Of a stretch of 40,790 nt of DNA, positions 7,238 through 15,818 are shown one piece after another (positions within the stretch are counted from its first letter, which is position 1; each line of letters opens with the position of its first letter). Both the position numbers and the translations under genes were made by a program. The notes beneath the pieces are model-generated. The model ran no database searches. It was not told where the DNA came from and saw nothing but the letters and a program-made list of their open reading frames with translations. Origin of the DNA: QHBQ01 sp038230695 (GTDB lineage: Bacteria > Chloroflexota > Chloroflexia > QHBQ01); assembly GCA_038230695.1 (NCBI GenBank), contig JBBRMT010000010.1, positions 1-40,790 of the forward strand, given 5' to 3'.

Positions 7238-10200
7238 ATGTCGCAAGAGCCGCATGATTATCGCAGCGAGAGTTTCAAAACCCAGTCGCAAGGACAGGGT
7301 TCGCCACCCATGCCCCCACCCACCGCCATCGGCACAATTGTGCCGCCCGACCCGCCGCGCCGTAACTCCAATCTGCCTATCATCGCCGCGCTACTCATCC
7401 TATTGCTGGTTGCGGGCGGGGCTGGGCTTTACTTCGCCTTCAACAATAACGGCAGCAATGGCAATACCGTTGCCAACGCTAGCCCCACTGCAACTGCTGC
7501 CAGTAATAACCCGACCAATACCGCCGCGCCCAACAACCCCACCAACACCAGCGCCCCGCCCACCCCTGCTGCGCCGCCGATCGCGCTCGGCATCAGCCCT
7601 GCGCCTGATACACGCAACATACCGCCACAAGCGCCGATCGCCATCACCTTCAACCAGCCCATGGATCACGCCAGCGCCGAGGCCGCCTTCAAAATTGTGC
7701 CAGCGGTGCAGGGCAATTTTGGCTGGCTGGACAATCCCACTGCCAGCACCCTGGTGTTCACCCCCAGCATCGGCTATCGCCCCGGCATCAGCTACACGGT
7801 CAGCCTCGGCAGCGCATTGAGCAGCGCCCAGCAGCCACTCACCAACGCCGCTCAGGTCAGCACCAGTTTCCAGACCGTGCCACTGGCCGAGGTGTTCCGC
7901 GCCATCCCCGCGCCCGACAGCAAGGACATCCCCACCAATGCAACCATCGCCTTGCAGTTCACTCGCCCCATGATCCCACTCACCACTGTGGGGCAGCAGC
8001 AGAACGTGGCCGGTAACATCACCTTTGATCCGCCTCTGGATGGCCGCTTCGTCTGGCTTGGCACCACTGAATTGCAGTTCCAGCCCAAGAATGGTCTCAG
8101 CGGTGGCAGCAAATACAATGTCACCGTCCACAAAGAGCTTCAGGACCAGTTCGGCGCGACCCTGGCGAAGGACTATAGCTTCAGCTTCACCACGATCAGC
8201 CCCCGCGTCGCCTATGTCTACCCTACCGACCAGAAGATTGCCAGCAACGACCCTAGCTTCTACGGCGGCTACAGCGGCGATAGTAACGCCATCGGCATCC
8301 CCGGCCCCGGCAGCAACTATGTCGGCAACATCGGCGCGAACAGCCCCATCGTCGTCACCTTCAACCAGCCAATGGACCATGCCTCGGTGCAGAGCAACTT
8401 CAGCATTGCGCCGATCGGCACGGCGATTACGCAGACTGGTGGGTTGAGTGAATTGCATCTCGCCGCACCGCTCGCGCAGAGCAGCGTCTCCGGCAGCTTT
8501 GCCTGGGGCGTAGGCGCTGGCCCCGCTGAGGTGATGACCTTCACCCCCGCCAGCCCGTTTGTGTTCGATACCCGCTTCCGTGCCACTGTCGGCGCGGCGG
8601 TCAAGCCGCAGGGCGGCAGCATCGGGCTGGGCAAGGACTATAGCTGGACCTTCAGCACCTTCCCACCTTTGCAGGTTACTGCTGTCAAGTTCGGGCCGAA
8701 TGGCGTTGACCTCACCTTCAATAATACCATCAAGCTGGACAGCATCAAGTCGAACTGGCAGGTGCAGCCGCAGCTAACCTACAGCAGCACCAACGCTGCC
8801 TATAGCGGCAGCAGCGCAAACTTTACCATCTACTCGTCACTTGCACCCTCAACCAACTACACCATAACCCTTAGCGGCGACATCGAGGACGTGGCCGGGC
8901 AGAAGCTGGCGACCCCTTACACCAGATCCGGCGCTACCCCATCGGCCCAACCCAGCGTCAATATCCTGGGCGCTAATAGACAGGCCAGCTTCAACCATGG
9001 GCAGCCTACCAACATCTATATTGGCAGCGTCAACGGCACGAAGCTGAATTATTACCTCTGGAAGCTGGATGCGCCCAGCTTCGCCAGCCTGGTCAGCGCC
9101 TACAGCTTTGGCTTGAATCGGGATAAGGGCGGCGGCAGCTTCCCCATTACTAACTACCAGCTTACCCGCAAATGGACGCAAACCGTCAGCGCGGTCAAGG
9201 ATCAGCCCAGTGTCAGCAAACTCAGCCTCAGCCTCGACGGTCAGGCCGACCGCCTACCGCCCGGCTACTATGCCTTCATCGTCGAACTCGATCGCGGCAA
9301 CTATCTGGTCAAATCAGCCGATCAATTCGGCCAGCAGGCTAGCCTCGCCTTCGTGGTGGGCGATAGCGCCCTTACCATGAAGGCGGCAACTAACGAGGCG
9401 CTGGTCTGGGCGGTCAATCAGAACACCGGCAAGCCCAGCCCCAACCTGCGCGTGCGCCTCGCCACCGTTAGCAATGGCGCGACTAATTTCATTGCCGAGG
9501 GCCGCACCGACGCGAATGGTCTCTACCGCACCCCTATAACTAGCGCCAACACCTACTCGCTGTTCGCCGTCGCCGAGGGCGATAATAACAGCGACACCGC
9601 AGCCGTGTCAGCCAACTGGAACAACGGCCTCAATGCTGGCGATTTCGTCCTCTATCGTTGGAACACTGACAACTATTACAGTTACTATTACCCCAATAGC
9701 CACTACCACGCCTATCTTTACAGCGATCGGCCCATCTATCGCCCCGGCCAGATTGTCTACTTCAAGGGCATTGTGCGTACCGACAAGGATGGCGCATACA
9801 GCCTTCCCGCCAACATCAGCGCCTTGCTCAGTATCAACGATGGCAACAACGATGTCTACAGCCAGACGGTGCAACTGGGCAATAAGGGCAGCTTTAGCGG
9901 CCAATTCACCCTCGGTCAGAGCGCGGCGCTGGGTGGCTACGAAATCCGCTTGACCATCACCGACCCTGATCAGGTATTGAAAGAGCAGCGCGAGAGCAAC
10001 TACTTCTATACCTTCCTCGTGCAGCAGTACCGCAAACCACTGTATCAGGTAGATGTCAAGACCGACAAGGATAGCTATATCAACGGCGACACCATCCACA
10101 CCAACGCCACCGCCAGTTACTACTTTGGTGGCGCGGTCGCCAACGCCAGCATGACTGTGCGTATCCTCACCGCCGATTACTTCTTCGCCTGGAGCGATCC

Positions 10201-13200
10201 CCAGAGCGGCGCGGCTTACGATTTTTACGATTACGATTTGCTATACAACCGCAGCCAGGCGGCAGTCGCCGCGCAGCAGCAGCAGCGCCAGCTAACCACC
10301 GATGCCCACGGCCAGGTCAACATTGATACCAAAGCCGACCTCAGCCAGGTGCCGACCAGCCAGCAGTACACCATCGAGGCATCTGTAACCGACTCATCCA
10401 ACCAGAACGTGGCGAATAGCGCCACCGTCACCGTCCACAAGGGTCAGTTCTACGTCGGGCTGCGCCCCGATGTCTACGTTGCCACTGCCAGCCAGCCGTT
10501 TACCATCAGCGTTGTTACCGTCAAGCCCGACAGCAGCATGAGCGGCAACCAGACGGTCAAGCTGACCCTCTACTCGCGCACCTGGCAGAACACCCCGGAC
10601 AAGGATCAGAACGGCGCGACCGTTTACACCTACAAGCCGGTGGACACCCAGGTTAGCCAGCAAACCGTCACCACCAATGCGAACGGACACGCCACACAGC
10701 AGTTCACCGCCACCCAGGGTGGCCAGTACGTGGTGCGGGCCGCGGCCCAGGATGCGGCGGGCAACACCGTCACCAGCGCGACCAGCATCTATGTCGCCCC
10801 ACCCGATGGTGGCGCGGCTAGCTGGAAGCGTGACAACACCAACCGCGTAGACCTGATTAGCGACAAGAAGCTGTACGAAGTGGGCGACACCGCCAGGGTT
10901 CTCGTTACCTCGCCCTATACCAGCGCGACCGCCCTGCTCACCACCGAGCGCGACGGCATCCGCAGCGCCCAGGTATTCCACATGGTCGGCAACACCGCTG
11001 TGCTGCCAGTGCCGATTGATGCCAGCGCGGTGCCGAACATCTACGCCTCGCTCACCCTGATCAACTCGTTGGCCGATGGCGCGGACGCGCCCAGCTTCCG
11101 CCTCGGCTACGTAGAGTTGCGGGTTGATCCCAAAGTGAAGCAGCTAAACCTCACCATCACCCCCGACAAGCCGCAATACCGCCCCCGCGATACCGCTAAC
11201 TTCACCATCAAGGCGACAGACAGCGCGGGCCAGCCGGTGCAGGCCGACGTTTCCCTCGCGGTGGTGGACAAGGCCATCTTCGCCCTTGCCGCCGATAGCA
11301 GCGGCACGCTGGTGGATAACTTCTACGCCAACCGCGCCCTCGGCGTGCGTACTTCCAGTTCGCTGGACATTATTCGCGCTCAAAACCAGGCTTATGATCG
11401 CTTCGCATCATCCACCGCTACAGCAGGGGGCGGCTCGAAGGGTGGCGGCGGTGGCGGTGGTAGCGGTGCACTGACCGTGCGTACCAATCTGCAAGACACC
11501 GCCTTCTGGAAGGGCGACCTCACCACCGGCGCGGATGGCGCTGCTAGCGTATCCGTGCCGCTGCCCGATAATCTCACCACCTGGCGCATCACCGCCAAAG
11601 CTGTAACCGCCGATACAAAGGTGGGCGAGGCGATTACCTATGTGCTTGTAACCAAACCGCTGCTTATCCAGCCCGCGCTACCCCTATTCCTGCTGCAAGG
11701 CGACACTGCCAGCCCCGCCGCCATCGTCCACAACTACACCCAGAGCGATCAGCAGGTGGATGTCAGCCTCACCGTCACCGGCACCCACTTTGTGGATGCT
11801 ACTGGCGTGACCACCTCCACCGACGGCACGCAGCAGACCGTCACCCAGCACGTTACGGTCAAGGCGGGCGACCAGAGCAAAGTGCAGTGGAGTGTGCAGG
11901 CTGGCACCGGCACGCGGGCAGGCTTCACCATCGCTGCCCGCAGCGCCAACAATGGTCCTAGCGACGCACTCGGTGTTACCATCCCCATCAATCCGTTTGT
12001 TACCCCCGAAGTCACTGCCGCCTCTGGCGAGATAACCAACGCCCTCAGCCAGACGCTGCTTGTTCCCTATGGGGTGGATACCAACATCGGCGGGCTGAAC
12101 ATCAGCCTCAGCGCCAGTCTGGCGGGCAGCGCCCTCGACGGCGTGCAGTACAACATTGACTACCTCTACTCCGATACGGAGCAGACGGTCAGCCGCTTCC
12201 TGCCACTGCTCTACCTCGAAGATACCTTCAAGGCGGCGGGGCAGAAGTCGCCTTACTCCGACCAGTTGCCCGCTCTGCTCACCAGCAGCATCCAGCGGCT
12301 CTACGCCTTGCAGCACAAAGACGGCGGCTGGGGCTACTGGGATGAGAACTCCTTCAGCCCCGACTATCCTTACATGACCGCTTATGCCCTCGAAGGATTG
12401 CTCAAGGTAAGGGCCGAGGGCGTAGCAGTAGATACCGGAGCGACTGCTCGTGCGGTGCAGTATCTCAAGGACAAGCTAGCCGCCAGCAACGGGCAGGACA
12501 GCGGCGATTACACCAACATAAACGACCCCAGCACCCGCGCCTACGTCCTTGATGTGCTGGCTGTGGCGGGCGAGAGCAGCGCCGCCGGGCAACTCAATCA
12601 GCTTGCCCAGACCGCCGCCGACAAGCTGACCGTCTTTGGCCGCGCCCACCTCGTCCTCGGCCTGCTCCACAGCGGACAGAAGGATGCCGCCAGCAGCGCA
12701 CTGCAACCGCTCGTCGCTGCCGCCAAGTTGCAGGGTTCAGCCACCGCCCACTGGCAGGAAGATCGCACCGCCCATTACTACTACATCCACCTGGACAGCG
12801 ACACCCGCAGCACCGCCCTCGCCGCCCAGGCCATCCTCGCGCTCAACCCCAACGATTCGCTGGCTGCCCAGGCAGTGCGCTGGCTGATGCAGAACCGCAG
12901 CGCCGACGCGCACTGGGCCAGCACCCAGGAGACCAGTCAGGTCATCATCTTGCTAGCGCAGTACGTTGCCGCACAGAAGGAATTGCTTGCCAACTTTGGC
13001 TACAGCGTCACGTTCGACGGCAAGGCGGTGGGCAGCGGCAAGTTCGACCAGAGCAACCTCACCGATACCAAGACGCTGGCGCTGCAAATCAAGGATATGC
13101 TGATTAACCAGACCAACACGCTGGTGATTAGCCACGACAACGGCGCTGGCCCGCTCTACTACAACCTCAGCCTGCGCTACTTCGTCCCTGGTCAGGGCAT

Positions 13201-13735
13201 CGCTGCCTACAACAATGGCCTGGGCGTGACCCGCGAGTACCTGCCGCCTGCCAGCCCCAGCGACGCGCAGAATCCGCCCGCGCCCATCTCTTCGGTCAAC
13301 GCTGGCGATCTGGTTCACGTCCGTCTCACCGTAATCGTGCCGCAGGATAGCTACTACGTCACCATCGAAGACCCGCTGCCCGCCGGTATGGAGGCAGTCA
13401 ACACCGACCTCGGCACTACCAGCGCTGCGGCCAAGGAAGCCAGCGGCACCAGCAGCAACGGCACCTGCTACGGCCCGCAGGCAGGCGGCAACGGTGGACC
13501 AACCGCAAGCGGCAACCTCATCCCCATCTGCCACCCCTACGACGGCGTGGAGATGCACGACGACCGTGTGACATACTTTGCCACCTTCCTCGCCGCCGGA
13601 GTCTACAACTTCGACTACGCGATGCGGGCCACCACCCCCGGCACCTACTACGCCCTGCCCACCCGCGCCTACCTGATGTACTCGCCCGAAACCTGGGGCC
13701 GCAGCGATGGGGAGCAGTTCACCATCAAGCCGTGA
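7238..13735 (+). CDS. Large membrane-anchored alpha-2-macroglobulin-like protein lacking the thioester cysteine
   Basis: ATG 7238 is chosen for AAGGAGG (7225-7231) 6 bases upstream, giving 2165 residues. A short Pro-rich cytoplasmic tail (1-45) and one membrane helix (46-68) precede an Asn/Thr/Pro-rich linker, then repeated Ig-like segments with the motif TFNQPMDHAS (about 140 and 380). The macroglobulin signature YSDRPIYRPGQIVYFKG follows near residue 828. A Gly-rich bait-like segment (about 1390-1410) precedes DTAFWKGDLTT and PLPDNLTTWRITAKAV, the A2M core motif. The helical thioester-type domain contains TEQTVSRFLP and DGGWGYW, but the thioester Cys of the usual CxEQ is Asp1646 (SDTEQ). 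The C-terminus (SYYVTIEDPLPAGMEAVN) fits the receptor-binding-like end. Bacterial homologues are thought to trap invading proteases in the envelope; this one could not form a thioester. No pbpC neighbour is present. Confidence 0.88.
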   Translation: MSQEPHDYRSESFKTQSQGQGSPPMPPPTAIGTIVPPDPPRRNSNLPIIAALLILLLVAGGAGLYFAFNNNGSNGNTVANASPTATAASNNPTNTAAPNNPTNTSAPPTPAAPPIALGISPAPDTRNIPPQAPIAITFNQPMDHASAEAAFKIVPAVQGNFGWLDNPTASTLVFTPSIGYRPGISYTVSLGSALSSAQQPLTNAAQVSTSFQTVPLAEVFRAIPAPDSKDIPTNATIALQFTRPMIPLTTVGQQQNVAGNITFDPPLDGRFVWLGTTELQFQPKNGLSGGSKYNVTVHKELQDQFGATLAKDYSFSFTTISPRVAYVYPTDQKIASNDPSFYGGYSGDSNAIGIPGPGSNYVGNIGANSPIVVTFNQPMDHASVQSNFSIAPIGTAITQTGGLSELHLAAPLAQSSVSGSFAWGVGAGPAEVMTFTPASPFVFDTRFRATVGAAVKPQGGSIGLGKDYSWTFSTFPPLQVTAVKFGPNGVDLTFNNTIKLDSIKSNWQVQPQLTYSSTNAAYSGSSANFTIYSSLAPSTNYTITLSGDIEDVAGQKLATPYTRSGATPSAQPSVNILGANRQASFNHGQPTNIYIGSVNGTKLNYYLWKLDAPSFASLVSAYSFGLNRDKGGGSFPITNYQLTRKWTQTVSAVKDQPSVSKLSLSLDGQADRLPPGYYAFIVELDRGNYLVKSADQFGQQASLAFVVGDSALTMKAATNEALVWAVNQNTGKPSPNLRVRLATVSNGATNFIAEGRTDANGLYRTPITSANTYSLFAVAEGDNNSDTAAVSANWNNGLNAGDFVLYRWNTDNYYSYYYPNSHYHAYLYSDRPIYRPGQIVYFKGIVRTDKDGAYSLPANISALLSINDGNNDVYSQTVQLGNKGSFSGQFTLGQSAALGGYEIRLTITDPDQVLKEQRESNYFYTFLVQQYRKPLYQVDVKTDKDSYINGDTIHTNATASYYFGGAVANASMTVRILTADYFFAWSDPQSGAAYDFYDYDLLYNRSQAAVAAQQQQRQLTTDAHGQVNIDTKADLSQVPTSQQYTIEASVTDSSNQNVANSATVTVHKGQFYVGLRPDVYVATASQPFTISVVTVKPDSSMSGNQTVKLTLYSRTWQNTPDKDQNGATVYTYKPVDTQVSQQTVTTNANGHATQQFTATQGGQYVVRAAAQDAAGNTVTSATSIYVAPPDGGAASWKRDNTNRVDLISDKKLYEVGDTARVLVTSPYTSATALLTTERDGIRSAQVFHMVGNTAVLPVPIDASAVPNIYASLTLINSLADGADAPSFRLGYVELRVDPKVKQLNLTITPDKPQYRPRDTANFTIKATDSAGQPVQADVSLAVVDKAIFALAADSSGTLVDNFYANRALGVRTSSSLDIIRAQNQAYDRFASSTATAGGGSKGGGGGGGSGALTVRTNLQDTAFWKGDLTTGADGAASVSVPLPDNLTTWRITAKAVTADTKVGEAITYVLVTKPLLIQPALPLFLLQGDTASPAAIVHNYTQSDQQVDVSLTVTGTHFVDATGVTTSTDGTQQTVTQHVTVKAGDQSKVQWSVQAGTGTRAGFTIAARSANNGPSDALGVTIPINPFVTPEVTAASGEITNALSQTLLVPYGVDTNIGGLNISLSASLAGSALDGVQYNIDYLYSDTEQTVSRFLPLLYLEDTFKAAGQKSPYSDQLPALLTSSIQRLYALQHKDGGWGYWDENSFSPDYPYMTAYALEGLLKVRAEGVAVDTGATARAVQYLKDKLAASNGQDSGDYTNINDPSTRAYVLDVLAVAGESSAAGQLNQLAQTAADKLTVFGRAHLVLGLLHSGQKDAASSALQPLVAAAKLQGSATAHWQEDRTAHYYYIHLDSDTRSTALAAQAILALNPNDSLAAQAVRWLMQNRSADAHWASTQETSQVIILLAQYVAAQKELLANFGYSVTFDGKAVGSGKFDQSNLTDTKTLALQIKDMLINQTNTLVISHDNGAGPLYYNLSLRYFVPGQGIAAYNNGLGVTREYLPPASPSDAQNPPAPISSVNAGDLVHVRLTVIVPQDSYYVTIEDPLPAGMEAVNTDLGTTSAAAKEASGTSSNGTCYGPQAGGNGGPTASGNLIPICHPYDGVEMHDDRVTYFATFLAAGVYNFDYAMRATTPGTYYALPTRAYLMYSPETWGRSDGEQFTIKP

Positions 13736-13761
13736 GGCATGAGGCACGAGGCATGAGGCAT
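13734..13761 (+). repeat. Heptanucleotide tandem repeat (GAGGCAT), four units
   Basis: Four units, GAGGCAT, GAGGCAC, GAGGCAT, GAGGCAT. The first unit begins inside the TGA stop codon of the macroglobulin gene. Confidence 0.85.
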
Positions 13762-13774
13762 GAGCGGGCTGGTC

Positions 13775-14152
13775 GTAGGGGCGGGTGGCTGCCCGCCCTG
13801 GTGGAGCGGTGCGATGCAGTAACCCCTCCCCCAGCGGGGGAGGCTGGGAGAGGGAAAATGGTGAAGCACACCAATGCCCAGCTCTACCAACGAACGTTGT
13901 TGTAGGGGCGCATGGCATACGCCCCGCTGAAGCGCACCGATGCTCGTCGTAACCACAAATGCTAACCTATTCCTCTGTGTCTTCCGTCCGTTCCGTGTCA
14001 TCCGTGATGCAAACAACCATCCCCGCGTGCGTTGGTTACAATAAGCATTGCTGCTCGGCGAGAGGGCATATGCCATGCGCCCCTACATGGGTAGCGCTGG
14101 TTACAATTGGCATAGACGCGCTGCACCAGGGCGGGCAGCCACCCGCCCCTAC
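13775..14152. repeat. Cluster of dispersed palindromes (four GTAGGGGCG copies and one C-rich/G-rich element)
   Basis: The gene-free 13736-14280 spacer is mostly repeats. GTAGGGGCG copies lie at 13775-13799 and 13902-13925 (forward) and at 14063-14085 and 14128-14152 (reverse, ending CCCCTAC). A CCCCTCCCCCAGC...GGGAGGCTGGGAGAGGG element lies at 13821-13857. A run of CCGT-containing heptad-like sequence is at about 13980-14005. No open reading frame here looks genuine. Confidence 0.75.
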
Positions 14153-14175
14153 GTATTTACTGCCTCTTATCCCGC

Positions 14176-14214
14176 TATAATGCTTGCACCTTGCCTCGCA
14201 TAATTTGGTATAAT
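14176..14214 (+). promoter_or_regulatory. Promoter elements before the small unknown gene
   Basis: One TATAAT is at 14176-14181. A second, extended -10 (TGG-TATAAT) is at 14206-14214, with a TTGCAC -35-like hexamer at 14184-14189 (spacer 19). The second would give a leader of about 60 bases containing the ACTCAAA repeat. Confidence 0.45.
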
Positions 14215-14280
14215 ATTGCCACGAACAAAGCAACTCAGAACTCAAAACTCAAAACTCGAATACGGGGAGGTCAGACACCC

Positions 14281-14556
14281 TTGCAACTAGAACCCGAACT
14301 AATCGAAGCGACCAAGCGGGCGCTTGTCACCCGCCTGCGTAACATGGGCGAGTACGTGCCGGGCAGCGAGATCATCGAGGTGCCGGGCTACACCGTCGGC
14401 GAAGTGGCGAAGGCAACTATCGCGCTTGCGGCGCGTGGTTACGTACAGTTCTACGGCCCCTATGGCAACTACATCCTGCTCCGCAAGCTGGGCGACGAGT
14501 TCCGCCGCGCTCAATGGCAGCGCGATGCTGCTGGCCGCTTTGTGATAGCTGGTTAA
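14281..14556 (+). CDS. Small conserved-looking protein of unknown function (91 aa)
   Basis: TTG 14281 is preferred, with GGGGAGG (14264-14270) 10 bases upstream. A longer in-frame start at 14191 would have to be translated through the ACTCAAA tandem repeat. The protein begins with a charged helix (LEPELIEATKRALVTRLRNM) and continues with a helix-turn-strand pattern (TVGEVAKATIALAARGYVQFYGPYGNYILL) that could be a winged-helix-like fold. I do not recognise the family. It ends one base before the lipoprotein gene, so the two are probably co-transcribed. Confidence 0.6.
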   Translation: MQLEPELIEATKRALVTRLRNMGEYVPGSEIIEVPGYTVGEVAKATIALAARGYVQFYGPYGNYILLRKLGDEFRRAQWQRDAAGRFVIAG

Positions 14557-14557
14557 A

Positions 14558-15136
14558 GTGGCAAACGCTATCGCCAGGGCAACCGCTGGGCGTGATAAAT
14601 CTTGCCCCTGCATTTTGCGGGCCTCTTTTGTGCTGCTCTTGCTGCTGCTTGCTGGCTGTGGCGGTGGCCCGGCGCTAGACACTCCCACCCCCAATCCGTT
14701 CATCACCCCTGGCAACATTCCACTCTACCCCAAGCTGGATGGTGTCACCTCCAACCTGGACAGCAAATCTTTCCCCCAGGCTGGGCAGTACGACTCGGTG
14801 CAGGCGTTCACCTTCTCCAGCATTGACGACAGCGCGGCCATCCGTCTGTGGTACAAGGATCAGCTAACTAGCAAGGGCTGGCAGGTTGTCGCTGATGGCA
14901 CGACCCTGCTCGGCCTCACCACTGCCAACCGCGACAAGTTGATCGAGATGTTCTTTACCTCCCGCGCCCGTGCCTCTACCGGAACCCACGTGATCGTCTA
15001 CTACGCCACTGGCCGAAAATCAACCCCTACCCCGTTAAAATCGGCGGGCCGGGGCTTGACAAATAGTAGCCTTATGCGTATAATAAAGCGCACACAGCAA
15101 CGGAGTAGCGCTGTGGAGAGGTGGCCGAGTGGTTGA
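14558..15136 (+). CDS. Small lipoprotein whose frame runs into the tRNA-Ser gene
   Basis: GTG 14558 follows the previous stop (TAA) by one base. The N-terminus has a hydrophobic stretch and a lipobox (LLLAGC, Cys near residue 34), so it should be lipid-anchored outside the membrane. A Thr/Pro linker precedes a compact domain with alternating strands (LWYKDQLTSKGWQVVADGTT near 108-127). I do not recognise the family. After TGTHVIVYYATGR the frame continues through a perfect sigma-70-type promoter and stops inside the tRNA at TGA 15134-15136. The last 40 or so residues are therefore probably not functional protein sequence, and the ancestral end may have been lost. Confidence 0.65.
   Translation: MANAIARATAGRDKSCPCILRASFVLLLLLLAGCGGGPALDTPTPNPFITPGNIPLYPKLDGVTSNLDSKSFPQAGQYDSVQAFTFSSIDDSAAIRLWYKDQLTSKGWQVVADGTTLLGLTTANRDKLIEMFFTSRARASTGTHVIVYYATGRKSTPTPLKSAGRGLTNSSLMRIIKRTQQRSSAVERWPSG
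15056..15084 (+). promoter_or_regulatory. Consensus promoter of tRNA-Ser(UGA)
   Basis: An exact TTGACA (15056-15061), a 17-base spacer and an exact TATAAT (15079-15084) match the housekeeping-sigma consensus at every position. The tRNA begins 31 bases after the -10. The whole promoter lies inside the open reading frame of the lipoprotein. Confidence 0.9.
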
Positions 15137-15199
15137 TGGCGGCTGTCTTGAAAACAGTTGAGCGCAAGCTCCGGGGGTTCGAATCCCTCCCTCTCCGCC
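15115..15199 (+). tRNA. tRNA-Ser (anticodon UGA)
   Basis: The acceptor stem pairs GGAGAGG (15115-15121) with CCTCTCC (15190-15196), followed by discriminator G. The D-arm begins TGGCCGAG. The anticodon loop CTTGAAA (15147-15153) gives anticodon TGA. A long variable arm (GAGCGCAAGCTC) and a T-loop (TTCGAAT) are clear. The long variable arm is diagnostic of a class II tRNA such as Ser. The full CCA does not appear to be encoded (GCCT follows). Confidence 0.96.
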
Positions 15200-15309
15200 T
15201 CGTCGTTAGGCGAGTAGTAAACAAGACCAGGGTAAAAGTGTCGCCTATCCAGGCTTCCCCTGCTTTTCCCCTACATCTTGCCCGCAATACAAATGCAGTA
15301 CCAACATCT

Positions 15310-15403
15310 GGGGGGGTGCCAGAGTGGTCGAATGGGGCCGCCTGCTAAGCGGTTAAGGGGCCTTAAAGCTTCTTCCAGGGTTCGAATCCCTGCCCTCCCG
15401 CCA
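15310..15403 (+). tRNA. tRNA-Ser (anticodon GCU)
   Basis: Seven Gs (15310-15316) pair with CCCTCCC (15393-15399, one G-U pair), then discriminator G and an encoded CCA (15401-15403). The anticodon loop CTGCTAA (15342-15348) gives GCT. A long variable arm and a TTCGAAT T-loop are present. It lies 110 bases after the first serine tRNA. No own promoter stands out, so the pair is probably one transcript. T-rich sequence follows (15404-15420). Confidence 0.96.
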
Positions 15404-15818
15404 GTTTTCCTAGTCTTTTTCACCAGCCGTGGCGTGCCTCTTGCTACTATTAGCAGTGGGCAACGCCGCCTATGGTGTTTTTGTCAAGGTGTTGAGGGTG
15501 TACACCTGCTGCCGACCGAACCCCAGTAAGCCGACATTATGTTCCTATGGCATTACCCTATGTGGCGAACCACTGTTCGTCCCTACCAAGCCAGTGCTGG
15601 CTGCGTGTGTAGCTTCTATGGCAATTCCGCCTCGCTTCCACTGAACCTGACCTTTGAACTCTCACCTACTCTCATGTGCGAATCGCCCCGCCCTATCAAC
15701 CAAGCAAGCCCACTGTTAGCGCAGGCCGCGCACTTTTACCATCTTCATTCCACCTATCCACAATTGCATACATTTGATAACCAAACACGTAAAATAAACC
15801 CAAAAGGAGACAAATCGA
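15404..15818. other. Spacer between the tRNAs and the bisphosphatase gene
   Basis: No convincing gene is present. A reverse, degenerate GTAGGGACG palindrome lies at 15564-15586. T-rich tracts just after the tRNA may end its transcription. The 3' part is C-rich on this strand and holds the bisphosphatase leader. Confidence 0.5.

Noticed and set aside
7400..8458. A 352-codon open frame on the minus strand inside the macroglobulin gene
   Set aside because: It lies wholly antisense to a well-supported coding region whose codon pattern explains it, has no ribosome site, and its translation (Gly/Asp/Ala-rich, low complexity) has no domain signs.
13736..14280. Small open frames in the repeat-filled spacer after the macroglobulin gene
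   Set aside because: They follow the palindromes and heptads, lack ribosome sites and have repeat-driven amino-acid composition.
15404..15818. Small open frames (for example 15429-15644 and 15539-15877) between the tRNAs and glpX
   Set aside because: They have no ribosome site or recognisable domain, and one overlaps the glpX start. They look like chance frames.
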